Below are positions 59,882 to 64,000 of a stretch of DNA of 64,000 bases, one piece after another. Below the pieces are notes generated by a model. It was not told the DNA's origin. It saw only the letters and a program-made list of their open reading frames with translations, and made no database searches. Position 1 is the stretch's first letter. Each line of letters opens with the position of its first letter. Source of the stretch: Flavobacterium croceum DSM 17960 (GTDB taxonomy: Bacteria > Bacteroidota > Bacteroidia > Flavobacteriales > Flavobacteriaceae); NCBI RefSeq assembly GCF_002917885.1, contig NZ_PQNY01000012.1, positions 22,830 to 86,829 on the forward strand. The letters are read 5' to 3'. The translations under genes were made by a program, and so were the position numbers.

Positions 59882-61507
59882 ATGGATAATAATGTGCTTT
59901 CTACGAAAACGATTTCGCTAGAAAAATATGGAATACAAAACGCTACTGAAATAATATACAACCCTTCTTACGAAGATTTATACAACGCAGAGTTGAGCGA
60001 TAATTTAGAAGGTTATGAAAAAGGAAAACTTACAGAACTAGGTGCTGTAAATGTAATGACAGGAGAGTTTACTGGCAGATCGCCAAAAGATAAATATATT
60101 GTAAAAGATAGCGTAACCGAAAATACCATTTGGTGGAATTCTGAAAAAGCGGCAAACGATAACAAACCGATTTCTCAAGATACTTGGAATGCTTTAAAAG
60201 ATACTACAGTAAAACAACTTTCTAACAAAAAACTGTATGTTGTAGATGCTTTTTGTGGCGCTAATGAAAACACGCGCTTAAAAGTGCGCTTTATTATGGA
60301 AGTGGCTTGGCAAGCACATTTTGTTACCAATATGTTTATACGCCCTACAGAGCAAGAGTTAGATGCCTTTGGAGAGCCTGATTTTGTAGTAATGAACGGT
60401 TCAAAAACTAGTTTTAAAGACTATGCTCAACATGGAATGAATTCTGAAGTTTATATTGCTTTCAATCTTACCGAAAAAATGCAACTTATTGGTGGTACTT
60501 GGTATGGAGGCGAAATGAAAAAAGGTATGTTCTCGATGATGAACTACTATCTACCGCTTCAAGGGATAGCCTCAATGCATTGTTCTGCAAACAAAGGAAA
60601 AGATGGCGATGTAGCTATATTTTTTGGTCTTTCGGGAACCGGAAAAACAACACTTTCTACCGATCCAAAAAGAGAATTAATTGGAGACGATGAACATGGT
60701 TGGGATAATGATGGAGTGTTTAATTTTGAAGGAGGATGCTACGCAAAAACTATTGATTTAAGTAAAGAAAATGAACCAGATATTTATAATGCTATCCGTA
60801 AAGATGCTTTATTGGAAAATGTAACTGTAGATACAAATGGTAAAATCGATTTTAAAGACGGATCTGTTACACAAAACACACGTGTATCTTACCCAATATA
60901 CCATATTGAAAATATTGTCAAACCAGTTTCTAAAGCGGGTCATGCTACCAAGGTAATCTTTCTAACAGCAGATGCTTTTGGTGTTATGCCTCCGGTATCC
61001 AAACTTACTCCCGAGCAAACTAAATATTATTTCTTGTCTGGTTTTACAGCAAAATTGGCAGGAACAGAGAGAGGTGTTACACAACCAGAACCTACATTTT
61101 CTGCTTGTTTTGGAAAAGCATTTTTGTCGTTACACCCTACAAAATACGGTGAAGAATTAGTCAAAAAAATGGAAGAGCACCATGCTACGGCATACATGGT
61201 AAATACAGGTTGGAATGGAACAGGTAAACGTATTTCTATTAAAGATACTCGCGCAATAATAGATGCTATTTTAGACGGCAGTATAGAAAAAGCAGAAACA
61301 AAAGTAATTCCGGTATTTAATTTTGAAGTTCCTACTGCCTTACATGATGTAGATACAAATATATTAGATCCAAGAAATACCTATCAAAATGCAGAAGAAT
61401 GGCATACCAAAGCACAAGATTTGGCAGGTAGATTTATTAAAAACTTTGTGCAATACACAGACAACGAAGAGGGACAGAATCTAGTTCAAGCTGGTCCTCA
61501 ATTGTAG
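59882..61507 (+). CDS. pckA: Phosphoenolpyruvate carboxykinase (ATP)
   Basis: A 541-residue enzyme converting oxaloacetate to phosphoenolpyruvate at the start of gluconeogenesis. [16 protein letters not shown] near 59-74 binds substrate, [19 protein letters not shown] near 205-223 carries catalytic residues, and the kinase P-loop is [11 protein letters not shown] near 245-255, with IGDDEHGW near 264-271. ATG 59882 is preferred over the upstream TTG at 59846. Ends in a terminator shared with the M42 peptidase gene. Confidence 0.97.
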   Translation: MDNNVLSTKTISLEKYGIQNATEIIYNPSYEDLYNAELSDNLEGYEKGKLTELGAVNVMTGEFTGRSPKDKYIVKDSVTENTIWWNSEKAANDNKPISQDTWNALKDTTVKQLSNKKLYVVDAFCGANENTRLKVRFIMEVAWQAHFVTNMFIRPTEQELDAFGEPDFVVMNGSKTSFKDYAQHGMNSEVYIAFNLTEKMQLIGGTWYGGEMKKGMFSMMNYYLPLQGIASMHCSANKGKDGDVAIFFGLSGTGKTTLSTDPKRELIGDDEHGWDNDGVFNFEGGCYAKTIDLSKENEPDIYNAIRKDALLENVTVDTNGKIDFKDGSVTQNTRVSYPIYHIENIVKPVSKAGHATKVIFLTADAFGVMPPVSKLTPEQTKYYFLSGFTAKLAGTERGVTQPEPTFSACFGKAFLSLHPTKYGEELVKKMEEHHATAYMVNTGWNGTGKRISIKDTRAIIDAILDGSIEKAETKVIPVFNFEVPTALHDVDTNILDPRNTYQNAEEWHTKAQDLAGRFIKNFVQYTDNEEGQNLVQAGPQL

Positions 61508-61530
61508 AAATAATCTATTTTATAAATCAA

Positions 61531-61573
61531 AACAAAGCCCAAGTGAATAAATTTAACTTGGGCTTTGTTGTTT
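61531..61573. terminator. Bidirectional terminator
   Basis: Perfect 14-bp stem AACAAAGCCCAAGT (61531-61544) with 61556-61569; T run on the plus strand and A run on the left, between the convergent pckA and M42 genes. Confidence 0.88.
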
Positions 61574-62658
61574 TATTTAAAATAAGAAAAGTTATGATTG
61601 TTTTCTATTTTTTGTAAACTTTCATAAATCAGGCGTATAACATTTTCTACATCTTCTCTTTGCACCATTTCTACGGTAGTGTGCATGTATCGTAACGCCA
61701 ACGAAATTAAAGCACTAGGGACACCGCCATTACTATAAGCAAAAGCATCTGTATCGGTACCCGTTACTCTAGAAGTAGCATGTCTTTGAAAAGGAATCTC
61801 TTTTTCGGTAGCAGTATCTACAATTAAGTCTCTCAAAACATTTTGTGTTGCTGGGGCATATGCAATTACAGGGCCTTTCCCCATCTGCAAATCACCTTCA
61901 ACTTTTTTATCAATCATTGGTGTTGTTGTGTCGTGGCATACATCGGTAACTATAGCAACATTAGGTTTGATGGTTTGTGTAATCATTTCGGCACCACGCA
62001 AACCTATTTCTTCTTGTACCGAATTTACAATATAGAGACCAAAAGGAAGTTTAATGTTGTTTTCTTTCAACAATCGAGCAACTTCGGCAATCATAAAACC
62101 ACCCATTCTGTTGTCTAAAGCTCTACAAACAAATTTATTTTCGTTAAGTACCATAAATTCATCAGGATAAGTAATAACACAGCCTACATGAATACCCAAT
62201 TTCTCTACTTCTTCTTTATTAGAACAGCCACAGTCTATAAAAATATTGTGTAACGTAGCAGATTCTTCTTTTCCTCGCTGTCTAGTATGAATTGCAGGCC
62301 AGCCAAAAACACCTTTTACAATTCCGTTTTTAGTATGAATATTCACTCTTTTTGAGGGAGCAATTTGATGGTCAGAGCCGCCATTTCGTATTACATATAT
62401 TAAACCATTGTCTGTAATGTAGTTTACATACCAAGATATCTCGTCGCTATGTCCTTCTATAACTACTTTATAAGGAGCATCTGGATTAATAACACCAACA
62501 GCAGTGCCATAAGAATCCGTTATAAAACTATCTACATAAGGCTTAAGATATTCCATCCATATTTTTTGACCTTCGCTTTCATAGCCAGTAGGCGAGGCGT
62601 TGTTTAAGTATTTTTCTAAAAAACTGAGCGAAGCATCAGTAAGTAGTGAGTTTTTCAT
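61573..62658 (-). CDS. M42 family metallopeptidase
   Basis: A 361-residue dinuclear zinc aminopeptidase of the M42 (glutamyl/ deblocking aminopeptidase) group. EGHSDEISWYV near 69-79 holds the first zinc His and Asp, CRALDNRMGGF near 178-188 the bridging Asp, and VNSVQEEIGLRGAEM near 211-225 the catalytic Glu pair; the last His is in LRYMHTTVEMV near 331-341. It removes N-terminal residues from peptides and usually forms large tetrahedral assemblies. No signal peptide. Confidence 0.92.
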   Translation of the reverse strand: MKNSLLTDASLSFLEKYLNNASPTGYESEGQKIWMEYLKPYVDSFITDSYGTAVGVINPDAPYKVVIEGHSDEISWYVNYITDNGLIYVIRNGGSDHQIAPSKRVNIHTKNGIVKGVFGWPAIHTRQRGKEESATLHNIFIDCGCSNKEEVEKLGIHVGCVITYPDEFMVLNENKFVCRALDNRMGGFMIAEVARLLKENNIKLPFGLYIVNSVQEEIGLRGAEMITQTIKPNVAIVTDVCHDTTTPMIDKKVEGDLQMGKGPVIAYAPATQNVLRDLIVDTATEKEIPFQRHATSRVTGTDTDAFAYSNGGVPSALISLALRYMHTTVEMVQREDVENVIRLIYESLQKIENNHNFSYFK

Positions 62659-62822
62659 AATTAATTTGTTTTAAAAATCATTGACAATAGTTATGTTTAA
62701 TACTTTATTCAAAATACTATCAATAAAAATGTAGTATAAAAATTCTGCTAAAATATAAATTTGGCATTACACTTGCTGTATATAAAAACACTTATTTTTG
62801 TAAAACAAAAAGCAATATTTTT

Positions 62823-63485
62823 ATGCGACATATATATATAGGTATCTTATTAGTTTTTTCAACATTTGCTTTTGCTCAAAAAGAGAAAGATTATGTAGTA
62901 ATAGAAGAAGATACTTTGCAGGTGCTTAGAGATACTATTTTTTTAAAAGATGTATACATTGCCAAGCAAAAAATGGATCCCGAAGCCAAAAAGCAATTTA
63001 TACTACTTCAAAACCGTGTATACAGAACTTATCCGTATGCAAAAGTAGCTTCAGAAAGGTTACTTTCTTTAAATGCTAATATGGCACGACTTAAAACGGC
63101 TAGAGAAAAAAAGAAATACCTTAAAATAGTAGAAGATTACTTAGAAAACGAGTTTAAAGAAAAACTTAAAAAGATGTCTAATAAGCAAGGACAAGTTTTA
63201 GTTAAACTTATATATAGACAAACAGGGATATCAACATATGATTTGATAAAAGAATACAAAAGTGGTTGGAAAGCCTTTTGGTCAAACAATACAGCAAGTT
63301 TGTTCAATATAAATCTTAAAGCTACGTACCAACCTTACGAAGAAAACGAAGACTATCTTATAGAAACCATTTTGCATAGAGCATTTTTTAATGGAAGTCT
63401 AGTAGAGCAAAAACCGGCAGTAGAAATAGATTATGATAAACTTACCGAATATTGGGAAGCCAAACTAGCCACAACCAAACCTTAA
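62823..63485 (+). CDS. DUF4294 protein, exported
   Basis: A 220-residue protein with signal peptide MRHIYIGILLVFSTFAFAQ. The mature part follows DUF4294: FILLQNRVYRTYPYAKVASERLLSLNANM near 59-87, then a charged helical region, then KLIYRQTGISTYDLIKEYKSGWKAFWSNNTASLF near 128-161. Found only in Bacteroidota, of unknown function. A TATTTTTG box lies at 62793-62800. Followed by a terminator and then the presumed rRNA promoters. Confidence 0.87.
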   Translation: MRHIYIGILLVFSTFAFAQKEKDYVVIEEDTLQVLRDTIFLKDVYIAKQKMDPEAKKQFILLQNRVYRTYPYAKVASERLLSLNANMARLKTAREKKKYLKIVEDYLENEFKEKLKKMSNKQGQVLVKLIYRQTGISTYDLIKEYKSGWKAFWSNNTASLFNINLKATYQPYEENEDYLIETILHRAFFNGSLVEQKPAVEIDYDKLTEYWEAKLATTKP

Positions 63486-63536
63486 ACTTAACTATAAAAG
63501 CGTTTCTTTAAGTTTTTCTTCTAAAGAATTAAAAAT

Positions 63537-63566
63537 ATTAGCCCTAATTGAAGGGCTAATTTGTTT
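63537..63566 (+). terminator. Terminator before the presumed rRNA operon
   Basis: ATTAGCCCT (63537-63545) pairs with AGGGCTAAT (63552-63560), then TTGTTTT. Confidence 0.75.
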
Positions 63567-63699
63567 TAGATACAAAGGTTTTCCTTACAAAATTTTTAAA
63601 TTTTGATAAAATTTTAAAAATAACACGCGAGTAATCAGTGTTTTGAAAAAAAGGCGTAAAAAAGGTTGATTAAAAATTAGGAAAAGGGTAAAAAAGTTG

Positions 63700-63707
63700 T
63701 AGATTTG
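63700..63707 (+). promoter_or_regulatory. Presumed rRNA operon promoter 1
   Basis: TAGATTTG followed by CACCCGCAATATAGGCGACG. The -33 TTG is weak (ATTAG at the expected place). The shared downstream sequence makes it a likely stable-RNA promoter. Confidence 0.55.
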
Positions 63708-63759
63708 CACCCGCAATATAGGCGACGTTCATAGAAAGATTTATTGTGAGAAAATAATT

Positions 63760-63790
63760 TTGTTTAGGATTAGAAAAGGTATTATCTTTG
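63760..63790 (+). promoter_or_regulatory. Presumed rRNA operon promoter 2
   Basis: TTG (63760-63762), 20 bases, TATCTTTG (63783-63790). Confidence 0.55.
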
Positions 63791-63850
63791 CTGTCCTGCG
63801 GAAGAAAAAAAGGTGTTGAGAAAATATTTTAAAAAAAATTCAAAAAACAC

Positions 63851-63880
63851 TTGCACGATAAAAAATAAGTTGTACTTTTG
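63851..63880 (+). promoter_or_regulatory. Presumed rRNA operon promoter 3
   Basis: TTG (63851-63853), 19 bases, TACTTTTG (63873-63880), followed by CACCCGCAATCAAGGAAACG. Confidence 0.7.
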
Positions 63881-64000
63881 CACCCGCAATCAAGGAAACG
63901 AGATAGCGAAAAAGAATAGAAAAGACAAGTTCATTGATATATTGGATTGACAGCAAAAAAGAGAGAGTAAGAGAGTCGAAAGATTTGAATATTCACAGCT
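63881..64000 (+). other. Leader of a probable rRNA operon (runs off the window)
   Basis: After promoter 3 come 120 bases without an ORF, containing GTTCATTGATATATTGG (63929-63945). This recalls the conserved GTTCTTTGACATATTGG leader and BoxA-type antitermination sequence before 16S rRNA in Bacteroidota. The 16S gene itself would lie beyond base 64000; it is not seen here. Confidence 0.55.

Noticed and set aside
1..64000. CRISPR arrays, transposases, integrases or prophage genes
   Set aside because: No regularly spaced repeats of the right length and no protein with mobile-element motifs were seen on either strand.

Overview
The window is a chromosomal segment of a low-GC member of the Bacteroidota, most likely order Flavobacteriales. 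This rests on lineage-typical families (DUF4271, DUF4294, DUF4296, DUF3098, DUF3109, DUF3127, a PorT-like protein, a DnaE polymerase with a fused proofreading domain, ribosomal protein S16 with a long acidic tail), on promoters of the Bacteroidota type (TTG about 19-21 bases before TAnnTTTG), and on several short interspersed repeats that I recall from Bacteroidota genomes. Most of the window is core chromosome. I see no prophage, insertion sequence, transposase or CRISPR array.

Layout. 1-8.7 kb: partial glycosyltransferase, trmB, a LysE exporter, an alkyltransferase-like protein, a YceI / beta-barrel / YceI cluster, then an iron-sulfur and redox group (Mrp ATPase, NifU-like protein, ferredoxin-NADP reductase, 2Fe-2S ferredoxin) interrupted by a small gene pair ending in a nucleotidyltransferase. 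8.8-15.0 kb: a seven-gene, mostly overlapping cassette (AdoMet decarboxylase, DUF4178 membrane protein, 60-residue membrane protein, DUF350, membrane-fused spermidine synthase-like enzyme, Tat-exported flavin amine oxidase-like protein, multi-spanning histidine-containing membrane protein). It looks like a polyamine-related system working at the membrane and is the best candidate here for an undescribed system. 15-20 kb: metallophosphoesterase, glutaryl-CoA dehydrogenase, tRNA methyltransferase, rimM-rpsP, a lipoprotein. 20.5-31 kb: dnaE, trxA, a DUF58 protein, tRNA-Asp, then dihydroorotase, a glycosyltransferase and hemD. 31-41 kb: small redox and membrane genes, tRNA-Ala, a PorT-like protein, a leuS swollen by in-frame repeats, and two secreted repeat proteins (YwqK/MORN-like and WG). 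41-50 kb: ftsX-DUF3098-uppP-truB, pyrH-frr, a metallopeptidase, an Lrp regulator. 50-63.5 kb: aat, tag, a queuosine-precursor transporter, an M3 peptidase, rplM-rpsI-rpsB-tsf, saccharopine dehydrogenase, pckA, an M42 peptidase. 63.5-64 kb: tandem promoters and a leader that look like the start of an rRNA operon lying beyond the window.

Signals that cut across genes: three near-identical Crp/Fnr-like palindromes upstream of redox-related genes; a shared initially transcribed sequence behind tRNA and presumed rRNA promoters; and several families of short repeats, three of which lie in frame inside leuS. Functions are assigned from motifs and recalled family knowledge; no database search was possible.
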